From Arcuatula senhousia (lineage: Eukaryota > Mollusca > Bivalvia > Mytilida > Mytilidae), in contig OZ020306.1 in assembly GCA_963971305.1 (NCBI GenBank), forward strand, positions 36,167,512-36,231,511: a DNA stretch of 64,000 bases, read 5' to 3'. The notes below the pieces were generated by a model. The model ran no database searches and was not told the origin of the DNA. It worked only from the letters and a program-made list of their open reading frames with translations. This document shows positions 12,701 through 23,400 of this stretch, piece by piece; the stretch's first letter is position 1, and every line of letters starts with the position of its first letter. The position numbers and the translations under genes are program-made.

Positions 12701-15700
12701 CGCAGCTTTTTCAAAAAGAATGGAAAACGCAGGTACAAATTTCTTGTAGTCGATTATACCAAGACTTACTTTGTCATCAATGAGTCTAAGAAAAAGAACA
12801 AATTTACAGAAGACCAAATAATCGACATGCTCAACTTTCTTATTGACAACATATTTGTTCAGTTTGGTGGACGTGTTTTTCAGCAAACAATAGGGATTCC
12901 AATGGGCACTAATTGTGCACCTTTGCTTGCTGATTTGTTTCTTCATTCATATGAAGCAGACTTCTTACAATCTCTTCTAGACAAAAAAGACCGTAGACTA
13001 GCTCTCTCTTTCAACCTCACGTTCCGTTATATTGATGATGTCCTTTCACTAAACAATTCTCGATTTGGTGACTTTCTCCATCTCATATATCCCCAGGAGC
13101 TTGAGATAAAGGACACAACGGATTCTAGGAAGTCTGCTTCATATTTAGATCTACATCTCGAAATTGACTCACAAGGAAGACTTTCAACAAGGCTCTATGA
13201 CAAACGTGATGACTTCAACTTTCCAATCGTAAACTTTCCCTTCTTGTGTAGCAACATTCCGTCCGCTCCAGCTTATGGAGTTTACGTATCTCAATTGATT
13301 CGTTACTCCAGAGCGTGCGGGACTTACATCGATTTCCTTAGCAGAGCGACACTTCTGACGCAAAAATTGCTCACACAGGGTTATGTTGCTCCTCGGTTGC
13401 TGTCTTCACTCAAGAAATTTTACGGAAGACATCATGCACTTATAGACAAATATGGGATTTCGATCTCTCAGATGAGTGCAGATGTTGGTTTGTCATAGGG
13501 TGTTGTTTTGTCTTCCTTTACCGGATTTGACACGCTGAATTGACTATTGGCAGCGCGACGGGTGTGCTATAGCAAGCAGGAACTGCTTACTCTTCCGGAG
13601 CACCTGAGTTCACTCTTGTTTCGACTGGAGTTCGCGTTGTTGATTGATATTCAGTTATTTTGTGTTTCCATGTTTTACATGTTGTCTGTTTTTGTCCCGT
13701 TCTTGTTGGTGTTTACTGGTTTTGTCTCTGCCCTTTCGGACTTTTGATATTCGGATACCCCATTGGTACCTCTGCTTCTTCCAGCAAAAAATTAATTCAT
13801 CGTCCACAAAAGTCTTACAAAAAAGTTTACGGCCTGAAAAAAGACCCAAGTTCACAGAGTCACTGAAGCGTGCAAATGAGGTCAGGGTCAGACGGCATGG
13901 TAACAGTTGCGTAGACCATAAACTGAACTGTCTGTATACCAAATATCAGATGCCTAGCTATTACACTTTTCAAGCAAATCATTGTCCACAAAAGTCTTAC
14001 AAAAAAGTTTACGACGCCGCCACCGCCGCCGCCGGAAAGTAATACCTATGTCTCGCCTTCCGCGACTATTTGTCGCAGGCGAGACAAAAACTGCAATTCA
14101 CCATTTGCAACTAGTTCAGAGTAATTAATTTAATTTAATTTAAAAAAAATGTTTAGATTTCCATTAAACCATAGTGTACAACGAACGCTTATAAAGACCA
14201 AGATGTATTTAAGCAAAAACGTCTAAAGAGGACCAAGTAACCTTACATACAAAGATCCTACATACTTCTTATGGATTAAGTAACCAAAAGACGCAGATAT
14301 ACTTAGATAAGGGTTTATTGTCAGCCAGTCATAAGCCTAACTTGCTAGTATGTTATGATCATTATAGAACATTGCAATTAAAGGAATTATATCAGCAATA
14401 AGGTACTTGGCCCGGTTTCATGAAACATCTCAAATGAAAGGATTTTCCCAACCCAATTTTCGTTTAAGAATTGAATTATTCCTATATAGGTTTGAGGAAA
14501 AAAGTTAAGACGTTTTTATGAAACCTATGCATGGTAGCACATACATGATAAAGGTCATTCACATATTTTACGAAGTATATATTAATACCTGAAGAAATTG
14601 TTATTAAGTTACATACATGACATATTTATAAAATGTATTTTATGTTATTAAGATCCAAATACAAACAATTTTGAGTTTATATGGACGCCAAAGAAGTTTA
14701 CACTCAGTCAGGCGCTAACAGTTTCTTTGAACATGACTCTTAGTAAGTAAATCAAAATACCATAGATACAGTAGTTATCTCTTAGACATCTTCTCTATAA
14801 GCATCATACTCGAAATTTCATCATTATAAATTTTCTGTGTGCGTGTCCTTCGCCGTTTGTTTTTATCACTGTGTCCTTCTTTTGCCTATGTTATCTCTTA
14901 AATACTCGTCAGGCTTACAGATTCAAAAGAAACGTAATTAATCTCAGATAATTGCAGATTTTAGTTTGTCATAGAGTTTTGATTTGTCTTCCTGTACAGA
15001 ATTTGACCCACTGAATTGACGGTTGGCAACGCAACGGATGTGCTGTAGCAAGCAGGAACTGCTTACTCTTCCAGAACACATGAGTTCACTCCAGTGACGA
15101 CTATAATTCGCGTTATTGATTGCTATTCCGTAGTTTTTGTATTTCCGTGTTTTATATGTTTTTTTCGTCCCTTCCCCGTTGATATTTATATTAAATACCG
15201 GTATAAAAAATATCTTTCCCCCCGACGTGTTGATGAAAATTTAGTCACATCCAGACCCCTGTCATCATTTAAACAGATTTTTGGATCTCGTTATATAATC
15301 TGCCTTTCTATACATATTCTACGACCATGAAATCTAAATGGTCATTGTTTAAGGTATACTAATATGTTTTTAATTCTGTTTTTTTATTCTTTTGTCTTTT
15401 AGATGCTGATTTTATTATCGGTTATGGATCATTCAAAGTGTTCGTTAAAGCAACGAAGGATTCAATCGAATCAGAGTATGGATACTCTGGGAGTATAACA
15501 TGTCCAGATCTATTGGATATGCTAAGGTCATCCCAAGTTATAACGAACATCGAACCCAAGAAAAAATGTCCTATAAGAAAGGGCGGTGAGATATCTATCC
15601 AATTTAAGCGAAGATTTTTATCTTTCATACAATAACCCTATATTCTAGTATTATATCAATTAAGATATTTTGTACAATATTTTCTATGTGTATAGTATGA

Positions 15701-17173
15701 GTATTTCATAACAAAGCAACTATGGACAATCTATTAGAAAAAGGAAAATTGACTTGTTTGTTACAGGAAGCCAAAAACACCCTAGCCTTGGCTTTCATAA
15801 ATACCCTAGCCTAGGGTTTCATAAAAATCACAATCTTGGCTTTCACAAATGACCATTAATCCGTTGATCGAATAGTTTTTTATGCGAAAGACACCAGTGA
15901 TTCTCGAATGATTACGTTCTCAGTAATAGAAGAGAAGTAAAGCAATTACTAAGAGGTACCAATGGGATATTCGAATGTCAAAAGTCCGAAAAGGTCAAAG
16001 ACAAAACCAGTAAAAACGAAAGAGAACTACAATTAGAAGCAGGCAATATAAAAACCACAACTGAATATCAAACAACAACGCATGATAGTGAACTCATGTG
16101 CCCTGCATACTACATGTACTATAGGCAGTTCCTTTGCTAAAGCAAAACAAATCTTTGACAATGCGCTCTATCAATCGTTTGTTTGTTACTATTTGTGGCA
16201 TTAAGCGCTCATGTTCAAAACTTTTACTATGGTTCAATTTATGAATAATTTAGGTGGACACATTTTCTCGATAATAAATGAACTTTACAATATAATGCAA
16301 CACGCAATAGTAACAAACACACGATTGAGAGAGCACATTGTCAAAGATTTGTTATTCAGCAAGTTATTTATATCATAACGTTTTTCAATCTTGTTATATT
16401 ATTATACAGAGATTATACAGATGACGTACTCATGGGGAGCAATGCCAAACGTTTTATTTGTAAGTGTTTGAAAATTCCTCTTTTATCATGTGAACCTATG
16501 TATAAATAAGTTCTCCTCTAATCAGGATTTAAAATCTTAGAAATAAAGTTTAAGGCTAAGTTCCTGGCAATCAATTTTTCTACGCCTGACGCGCGTTCCG
16601 TCTATTCAAGACTCATCACAGACGCTTTTAAACTGTTCTTCAACACAAAAAGCGTTGGAGCCGGAGCACAGCACTGAGAGTAACACAATACTCATACTCA
16701 AACACAATAGCGAAAGTGTGATGATAGTCTCCGTTCAACACGCAGTCCAAAACTACTTGAAACACAACCAGAAAATATTTCATCTCACATGATTTTAATT
16801 TTTATATATCGACAAGGTTTGCTACAAAAATAGCCTTTTTACATATATGTAAAAAGGCTATTTTTATAAAAAGGAAATATATATATTTCCTGACACAATA
16901 GATTTTTGTTTGCTGTATCCTTTCCTTGCCATATACCCCATTTTCTAACTTTATACCGTTTTACCTCCTTCAATGACAAAAAATGGGCGAAACTTTGCTG
17001 CTAACTGGGGTAGATTTGTTAGTGCCAGTATTCACCTATTCATGCTTTTGATGTGTTTCATTTTTTTAAAGGGATATCTGACGGCGAACATATTGATCAC
17101 ATCAGAACCCCATGGAGGACATGTATTTCTTTGTTTTAACGCCTCAACTTACATCAAAGAACCAGATTGGTAA
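9788..17173 (+). CDS. GM2 activator-like / ML-domain secreted protein, paralogue 2 (188 aa, 6 exons)
   Basis: Coding exons are 9788-9790 (ATG only, then gtaggt), 10292-10430, 14653-14742, 15403-15585, 16410-16459 and 17072-17173 (TAA). They have the same phases and lengths as paralogue 1. A TTTTTTCAG acceptor ending at 9760 suggests a spliced 5' UTR. The signal peptide core is GLGLLLVASV. The four core cysteines are conserved (KPC, ITCPDLLDML, KKCPIRKG, FLCF). The ITCPDLLDML stretch is the closest of the three to the CDVLDML region of vertebrate GM2A. An NMT sequon replaces NWT. Exon 6 uses acceptor AAAG rather than CAG. Intron 2 (4.2 kb) carries the minisatellite array and reverse transcriptase ORF. 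This is the most divergent copy at the C-terminus. Ligand and location are inferred from the family only. Confidence 0.85.
10829..11262 (-). mobile_element. Non-coding GCGAGCAC-TIR element, copy 1
   Basis: Read on the - strand it starts TAGCGAGCACAGCTCGCAAG and ends with GTGCTCGCATTTAGGC, so the ends carry inverted GCGAGCAC words. It contains the shared stretches AATGCTGATATTGATTTTT, GGTCCGGAAAGG and ATTCTGATGACGACGAGTTG. Related copies lie at 33052-33430 and 34276-34875. It interrupts the about 180-bp minisatellite array. ORFs in it are not protein-like. Confidence 0.65.
11990..13790 (+). mobile_element. Reverse transcriptase element body with 3' tail, inserted in the minisatellite array
   Basis: The element starts near ACAACGCAACGCATCAGC and ends near CCTCTGCTTCTTCCAGC, with minisatellite sequence on both sides. 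Its first segment of about 98 bp, together with adjoining array sequence, is duplicated head to tail (about 11985-12030 and 12083-12128). The 3' tail (13500-13790) contains ATGTTTTACATGTTGTCTG and TGCCCTTTCGGACTTTTGA. Tails of this family recur at least ten more times in the window as 5'-truncated copies. Confidence 0.7.
12077..13498 (+). CDS. Penelope-like reverse transcriptase ORF (5'-truncated retroelement)
   Basis: A single open frame runs from just after a TAG at 12074 to TAG at 13496-13498. It reads through VVVPADKAPNNIIFVCK, FDFSTLYTSIPHEQL (finger/palm), GIPMGTNCAPLLADLFL and the catalytic RYIDDV (YIDD at about 13028-13039). A conserved C-terminal block follows (FPFLCSNIPSAPAYGVYVSQ, then LSSLKKFYGRHH). 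Word order and the VPADKAPNN start fit a Penelope-like retroelement. No GIY-YIG endonuclease is seen after the RT, so it is either an endonuclease-lacking type or truncated. The uninterrupted frame implies a recent insertion into intron 2 of GM2A-like gene 2. No ATG at the expected N-terminus was seen. The RT call is firm; the Penelope assignment is moderate. Confidence 0.85.
   Translation, partial: LIYFSTTQRISNADVAKTLSTLHDKYVVVPADKAPNNIIFVCKKHYIDCLTAELGVGCTSNSTTYTATTLSKEEIIDNHKSVISSFGLSVGGSNDDIPSLYWIPKLHKNPYKQRFIAGSSKCTTKPLSVLLTSILTAIKSGLQKYYDCCYSRNGVNQMWILKNSKELMEILNSKSVSSCNSIKTFDFSTLYTSIPHEQLKSRLAQLIKRSFFKKNGKRRYKFLVVDYTKTYFVINESKKKNKFTEDQIIDMLNFLIDNIFVQFGGRVFQQTIGIPMGTNCAPLLADLFLHSYEADFLQSLLDKKDRRLALSFNLTFRYIDDVLSLNNSRFGDFLHLIYPQELEIKDTTDSRKSASYLDLHLEIDSQGRLSTRLYDKRDDFNFPIVNFPFLCSNIPSAPAYGVYVSQLIRYSRACGTYIDFLSRATLLTQKLLTQGYVAPRLLSSLKKFYGRHHALIDKYGISISQMSADVGLS
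14925..15175 (+). repeat. 5'-truncated reverse transcriptase element tail
   Basis: This matches the end of the RT ORF and the 3' tail of the 12-14 kb element (AGCAAGCAGGAACTGCTTAC word, TTCCGTGTTTTATATG). It lies in intron 3 of GM2A-like gene 2. Confidence 0.7.
15945..16110 (-). repeat. 5'-truncated reverse transcriptase element tail, antisense
   Basis: This is the reverse complement of the same 3' tail (GGTACCAATGGGATATTCGA, TCAAAAGTCCGAAAAGGTC). It lies in intron 4 of GM2A-like gene 2. Confidence 0.7.
16826..16891. repeat. Two adjacent perfect palindromes (40 bp and 20 bp)
   Basis: Positions 16826-16865 are a perfect 40-bp palindrome centred on ACATATATGT with TAGCC/GGCTA arms. Positions 16872-16891 are a second perfect palindrome (AGGAAATATATATATTTCCT). 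Both are in intron 5 of GM2A-like gene 2. They would form strong hairpins in RNA or DNA. Confidence 0.9.
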
Positions 17174-17519
17174 AAAACAGAACAATTCCCGATACCTTAG
17201 TGAATTATTAAGATTACTATTATTTCCATATGAAAACACTCATTAAAAGTATAAATTATAAAATGTTTTTGAAGGTCTTTGAAACATTGCCAGCATACTG
17301 TTTAAATTATAAGTATTTTGCACGTTTATATAATTGATGTATCAATTAACAAAATGTTATCTTGATTCTATTAAAAAAATAGTTCCACATTGTATTTGTT
17401 AAGACAGTTCAAAATGTAAACGTGAATAATTATTACCCTTTAATGCAGTGATTGGAATTTATTGTGTAACATAGTTGTGAATATAGAACTTAGTTATTTC
17501 CCTTGAAACCTGGTAAGCT

Positions 17520-18660
17520 CATCTGGAGCAAGGTTCTGATAGTAACACAATACTCATGGAGATGCAATTGTGCTTAGCTACTACTGGGGCATATGCATAC
17601 CAAGTTTCATCAACCTAGGATTTTGACTTTGATAACTGCGCAAATGCAAACCTCTGCCACCGGTAAATTTTTTACCCTAAGATAAAGCGTGGAATAAAAT
17701 ACAGACAGCAACGTGATTGGTTGATATAAAATAATATCTAAATAGATGAATGAATAAGCTTATGTTAAATATTGACAAAGAAGTTCTGGTGCCAATCATG
17801 TGTCTACAGGGCGCTCGCATCTTTGAAAATTTGGGTATTGAAAATAAAATCGAAAAATCACCCCCCTTTTTTTCGACCTAAAATTACGTTCATTAACGCC
17901 GCATAGACATAGGATTTTTATTGGCTAAAAATAAACGTTTGGATGTTAACTGAAAGATTTTGACCCAAAGAAAGTGAAAATCGGTCAATAACTATTTTTA
18001 AAAAAATTGAATACAAGGGTACCCCCTATGGAAAAATGCATTGTTAGCATTTGCGCAGTTGTAACCATCTCGACGACAGATGGATAAAATTTTCCTAGAC
18101 TTCACGTAAAGTTTTTCGTCTCGCCTTCGAAGCAGAGCGGGACATAGGCCAGTGTTACTTTACCAACGGCGGGGGCGGCGTTAACTTTTTCGGTACGGTT
18201 TTATGAGCACCCCCATATATCAAGAAGTATAGGTCCTAGGTTGATGGAACTTGGTATTCGTATGCCCCAGTAGTAGCTAAGCACAATTGCATCTCCATCT
18301 TGTGATCTTGACTTTGATTTTCTGGTTGAGTGACTTTGACAGTTTTCAATACATATCTAATAGCAGTGTTAAAGTTTTATGAGCACCTCCATATATCAAG
18401 AAGTATAGGTCCTAGGTTGATGGAACTTGGTATTCGTATGCCCCAGTAGTAGCTTAGCACAGTTGCTTCCCCATCTTTTGACCTTGACCTTGATTTTCTG
18501 GTTGAATGACTTTGATAATTTTTATTGCATATGTTAGAAATGTTTAAGTGCTATAAACACCTTTCGATTCGAGAAACTGAAAATCCTTATAGGAAGTAAG
18601 AAAGAATTATTGGTTCCTGATGGTGCCGGCAGGCGAGACATGCTTTAGTGTTAACTCTTG
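17520..18660. repeat. Repeat pair in inverted orientation plus minisatellite element with CTCGCC / GGCGAG ends
   Basis: Positions 18118-18660 hold an element opening with GTCTCGCCTTCGAAGCAGAG and closing with GCCGGCAGGCGAGACAT. Inside are two units of about 180 bp sharing TCAAGAAGTATAGGTCCTAG and GCCCCAGTAGTAGCT. Positions 17545-17630 carry the same words in reverse complement, so the two parts form an inverted repeat. A relative lies at 26549-27075. This is in the spacer between GM2A-like genes 2 and 3. Confidence 0.7.
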
Positions 18661-19924
18661 TTTTGGTAAGCCTTATAAATGGAATATATTTTGTCCGGTC
18701 AAGAAAAAAATAATTAATATAGCTTTTACCAATACCATTTAGTTCAGTATTTCAAAAGAAAAAGTTAAAGAAATCAAAACTTCCCTCTTTTATCGGTATT
18801 GCGATCTTCTATGGTACGGTAGAAGCACAAACCACGACACAGTTTTGAAACATAGTTCCTCCTTAATTTGGATTGATGCTTTAATGCGTAGAATGTAATG
18901 GTTGGTCTTCATATGTTACTTTTATACAAATACATGTACCAAGTCAGGACCATTGCGGTCTCCAATTTTTCCGGTGTGTATTTTATGCTTTGTCTTTTCT
19001 CTTTGACATTGAGATTGATCCTTCAAGTTCGGTAATTTTGTTTTTGCCTGTATTTGGAACACTCTTAAGATGGGAGTTGGAACTTTCCACAGTGGAGATA
19101 AATCATTCTGTCACTGAGAGTTGGAGGTGGTGGTATTCACACTTATCTCTTCATATACATCCACTAACAGCATGATGCTCTCTTCTGTTTGTCAGTGGTC
19201 TTGTATCTCCTCCCGGAACCATTTACTAGTATCTAGAGAACATTTGTCCAACACCGTGGTTGTGACGATATGCACGTACATTCAACCAACCCTCAGTTTG
19301 ATTAGATTTCTATGATAGATTTGCATGTAAGTTGTTGATACCATCGCACACGTTAATCTCATCAACACAAAAGTTAAAGAAATTTTATTTTTCATGTGTT
19401 TGTTATACCAATACGGCAATCTATCTCTGTGATGAGCACATCTGTTTGTTTGACGTATGGGGAAGAAGGGGCAATATGCGATGCTTTCATTGGCAAATTT
19501 TGAATTTTGGGCATAACAGACCGCAGAACCCGCTGTCCGTGTGTGCTCTTCATCCGCTATGTCCTAAAATAAAAAATGGTCTCGTTTAATCATCAGTAAT
19601 TGTCAGCCAGAGTGTCTTAAGAAAACCCTTAAATGACTTAATCCTCAAAACATGGAAATGTTAATTTGGTGGCAGAATTACATCATACGAGAAAAAAAAA
19701 GATATGTTCTAGCTTGATACTGTTTTGCCACGAAAAATCTTTTCTCACTTTTTGGACAGGACAGTTCCTATTTTTAGCGATGTGAGATTTTTCTGTCTCA
19801 CACCACCCCATGTGAGATAGCCTCGTGCAGTTTCCAAGGGACGTAACTCTATTGTTTACGTCATACGCTATGTTTTGTAAACAAATCCACGTTGTACAAT
19901 TTACGGGTTTAGTGAGAAAAATAA
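18661..19924. other. Spacer between GM2A-like genes 2 and 3, no gene recognised
   Basis: I see no credible exon here. Positions 18930-19050 share words (CAGGACCATTG, then CTCCAATTTTTCCGGTGTG) with 29470-29570, suggesting one more dispersed repeat family. Short ORFs at 18990-19600 have no protein-like features. Confidence 0.5.
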
Positions 19925-20080
19925 TCAAACACCGATGATTAGGACAAGATAAGGAAATCTCCGACACCCTTGGGTAAGATCTCTTTACATCTGCAACTCG
20001 GCAGAGCCTCGTTGCAGACTTGAAATCTTACCCTCGGGGTGTTGGAGATTTCCTTATCTTGCCCTAACATCGGTGTTAGA
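19925..20080. mobile_element. Palindromic MITE, about 155 bp
   Basis: Arms of about 50 bp (AACACCGATGATTAGGACAA ... and its reverse complement near 20030-20078) enclose a short centre. There is no ORF. It lies about 350 bp upstream of the ATG exon of GM2A-like gene 3. Confidence 0.75.
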
Positions 20081-20427
20081 TTCTTATAATCTTGTTCCCC
20101 CAAGAAGTTACGATGCCTTACAGTATAAATATATACGTTGTATATTCCTAGTCATAAATTAATTTTTAAAATTTTATATTATTCATTAGACAAAACAAAT
20201 AATGTATGCGTAAAGTTGGATTTTTCTTCCTTGTACTTTTTTACCATCTTACATAATTCAAATATTCAATTTAACTGTAAAATTTTCAATTTTTTGGCCT
20301 CAAAACAAGAGACCTTTACTTCCTGATAATCATTTTATATATGAAATGAAGCAGAGAGCTAGCGATACCTTCTTATAAATTAAACATTTCGTAAAGTTGT
20401 CACCAGACGAGGAAGCTTGGAAAAAGT

Positions 20428-23400
20428 ATGGTAAGTGTTTAATAATTCAATCTTAACGTTTTTAGTAAGTATACTGTCTATTGTTCTTTATTCCTGTCCG
20501 TCCGTCCGTCTCTCTATCACCTACATAATTCTTTTACCTTACGTCAACCCAAACAAGTACTTAAGCTTTCTGTTAGTGTTTATTTCACAACGATTTTCAC
20601 TTCCGTAACAGAAGACAGTGTCAAGTCTAGTGAATTAAAGGCTTTCATATGAAATAATAATTAAATTTCAATATAAACAAAAACATATTCTAGGTCCCTC
20701 ACCCGTCGAGTGGGAAAAGGTTTAAGTCGGTTCGTTGAACAGAAAGTAGATGAGTGACAGATCTGAAAACTCATCCCACTATATGGGACCCCTACCTGAA
20801 GCTAAATGCCAAATATTTAAAGCCTATGATTAATAGTTGCTGAGAAAACTGTTGTAAAAAAATGTGACGGACGGACAGACGAACGGCCGAACAGATGGTT
20901 GTACACCGACATTTCTATGTCCCCGCTCTGAGTTGCGGCGGGAAACAAAAAGACACGAATATGTAGAGCACAACGATAAAGATTATTTGGCACAGAAGTA
21001 ACATGCATATGGTTTCTCCATCTGACAAGAACTATCAGCTGACTAACAAACGGATTAAGGAGAAATAGAAATTGTCATATTTGTCGTTGCGCCTTAATCA
21101 TTATTCATTTAAATAAACAATATAAGATAGAAGAAAATGGCATTTTCTAAAATGCTTTTACATTTTCTCTTCGAAGATATACAGACATTTAGTATATTTT
21201 TATTTTCAAGATCTAACATTTATGACATTTTTACCCTATTTTAGGCACACGTGAACGAGGGAGTTGTCTTGGGTTTGCTACTTGTAGCAAGTGTTTCTTC
21301 CAAGGCTGTTAAAGAAATAAAAGAAGTCTCCTATGGAATGGCAAAGCCATGCGGTAATTTTGAAATTTATTTGGGTTTGCAAATTCTTCAATTCCTAATC
21401 AACTGATATTATAACATGTTGACTGAGCATTAATTACACACTGATATTTTGTTTCATAAACTTCATCATGCAACGTAGAATGAACATAATTGTACAAACA
21501 TCTATTCCAAATATATCATCAGGACTGTATAGCACCCCCCCCCCAAAAAAAAAAAAAGAGCAAACAATCCTATATTTACAGGTAATGGAAAATAATCATC
21601 CTTCCTAAAAAAAAGGCAAGTTGGTGGTTTCAAGTAGAACAAAAACAGAATCTATACCAATGCTAAATTTATCATCTAGGGCACAGGGACTTGCTCCCCT
21701 CTATCAATATTTTGGTTTTTTTTTCGTACCGTACCCTCTATCAATATTTTGTGTTTTTTTTTTCGTACCGTACCCTCTATCAATATTTTGTGTTTTTTTT
21801 TTCGTACCGTACATTGACTCTAACAAAATATTGATAGAGGGGAGCAAGTCCCTGTGTCTAGGGCGGCAAAAAAATAAACAAAGCTTTATGGAGTGAATAG
21901 GCATAAACTTGTATTTCTTTGAAACATTAGGATCTTATCTGAGTAGTTCTCGTAACGAAGTCTATAAAATATAAGCATTACGGTCGGGCGCCACGGTCAT
22001 TTGATGGAAGAACCTCTTCAATATTTATATTTTATTCTCTACAGATCCCAAGACAAATGATGTAAGACTTACATGGTCTCCAAAAGAGTTTAAGTTGGGC
22101 GATGCTGTAAGATTTTCTGCAAACTGGACGCTGAGTAAGTACTAAAAGTTCCAAAATGATTTCATATTATGTAATGAGATGTTGAATAATTGGATTCGAG
22201 ACACACTAATATACGATGAAGAACCAACAGATTTCGATAATCCAGGCTTGGCTTACATGTTTATATGCATTTTATAATTGCTGATCTTTAAAATCTTTTA
22301 TATTAAGTTTTATAACACAAAGATTTATATGCATTTAAGTTCCGACTGTGTGTAGTTGAATGCAACATCTAAGTTGATTGCTTTGATTTTTTGTACTCAA
22401 AACAGCTGCTTTGCTCTGCTCTGCACAGTTAGTTTCAGAATTCCGACCAGTACCTCCCCGTGGTGGTGGAAGACGGGCCCTGCTCCAACGATAACAAAGG
22501 ATACTCTGGAGCAGCTAACACTGGCGGTGGTGTGTCATGGGCTGGACGACTCATGGCACACAGCGAGTCTTAACAGTCACCACAGAGGCTCTTTAGCCTT
22601 TAGTCACGAATATAAAAACCAATCGGTCGGCGCATGCAGTTACATTGACGTTTTCATTTCAAAGTATGACATTATATGTACAGAAGACATTTCGACAAGT
22701 GAACCAAGAATATAAAATTAATGTTTTTGTGAATTTCAATACTTGCTACAAAAATTTGTTCCAACGTTTGGTGCATATTCAATCCTTTATTGAAATATTG
22801 TTCCAATGTAAACTCCTAGTTGCCCGACTGTTTTTTTGTTGTATAAATTTTTTAATAACTTTGCATCTAATTCTCGAGTTCACTCTCGTTTCGACTGGAG
22901 TTCGAGTGATTTTTGTGTTTCAATGTTTTACATGTTGTCTGTTTTTGTCCCGTTCTTGTTGGTGTTTACTGGTTTTGTCTCTGCCCTTTCGGACTTTTGA
23001 CATTCGGATACCCCATTAGTTCCTCTGCTTCTTTCACGTATTAAAATTGATTCGTTATTCCAGAGCTTGCGGGACTTGCATCGGTTATCTGGCAGAGCGT
23101 CACGTCTGACACAAAAATTGCTTACAAAAGGTTGTTTAGCTCCTCGATTGCTGTCTTCACTCAACAAATTTTACCGAAAAGCTAATGCGCTCATAAACAA
23201 ATATGGTATTTCTATCTCTCAGATGGTTGCAGATGTTGGTTTGTTTTGTCTTCCTTTACCGGATATGACACACTGAATTGACAATTGGCAGCACTACGGG
23301 TGTGCTATAGCAAGCAGGAACTGCTAGCTCTTCCGGAGCTTCTGTACATATCATGTCATCCCTAGAAATGCTTACTCTTCCGGATTGTGTTTTTTCGTCC

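Larger units (their letters stand above)
10765..14095 (+). repeat. Minisatellite-cored element (about 180-bp units) with two nested insertions
   Basis: Units of about 180 bp repeat the words CTGTCTGTATACC, CAGATGCCTAGCTAATATAC, CATCGTCCACAAAAGTCTTA and GTTCACAGAGTCACTGGAGC. Parts lie at 10765-10828, 11262-12080 and 13795-14035. The right end carries a short hairpin (CTCGCCTTCCGCGAC ... GTCGCAGGCGAG, 14050-14090). The array is interrupted by a GCGAGCAC-type element (10829-11262) and by the reverse transcriptase element (about 11990-13790). An inverted copy of the family lies at 48613-49315. Tandem cores with hairpin ends resemble bivalve Helitron-like non-autonomous elements, but that assignment is an inference. 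Confidence 0.75.

Noticed and set aside
12605..12946. - strand 113-codon ORF
   Set aside because: It is the shadow of the reverse transcriptase ORF on the opposite strand.
22356..23019. Overlapping ORFs of 119 and 124 codons in intron 3 of paralogue 3
   Set aside because: No domain, no splice support and low-complexity composition. The second runs into an RT tail repeat.
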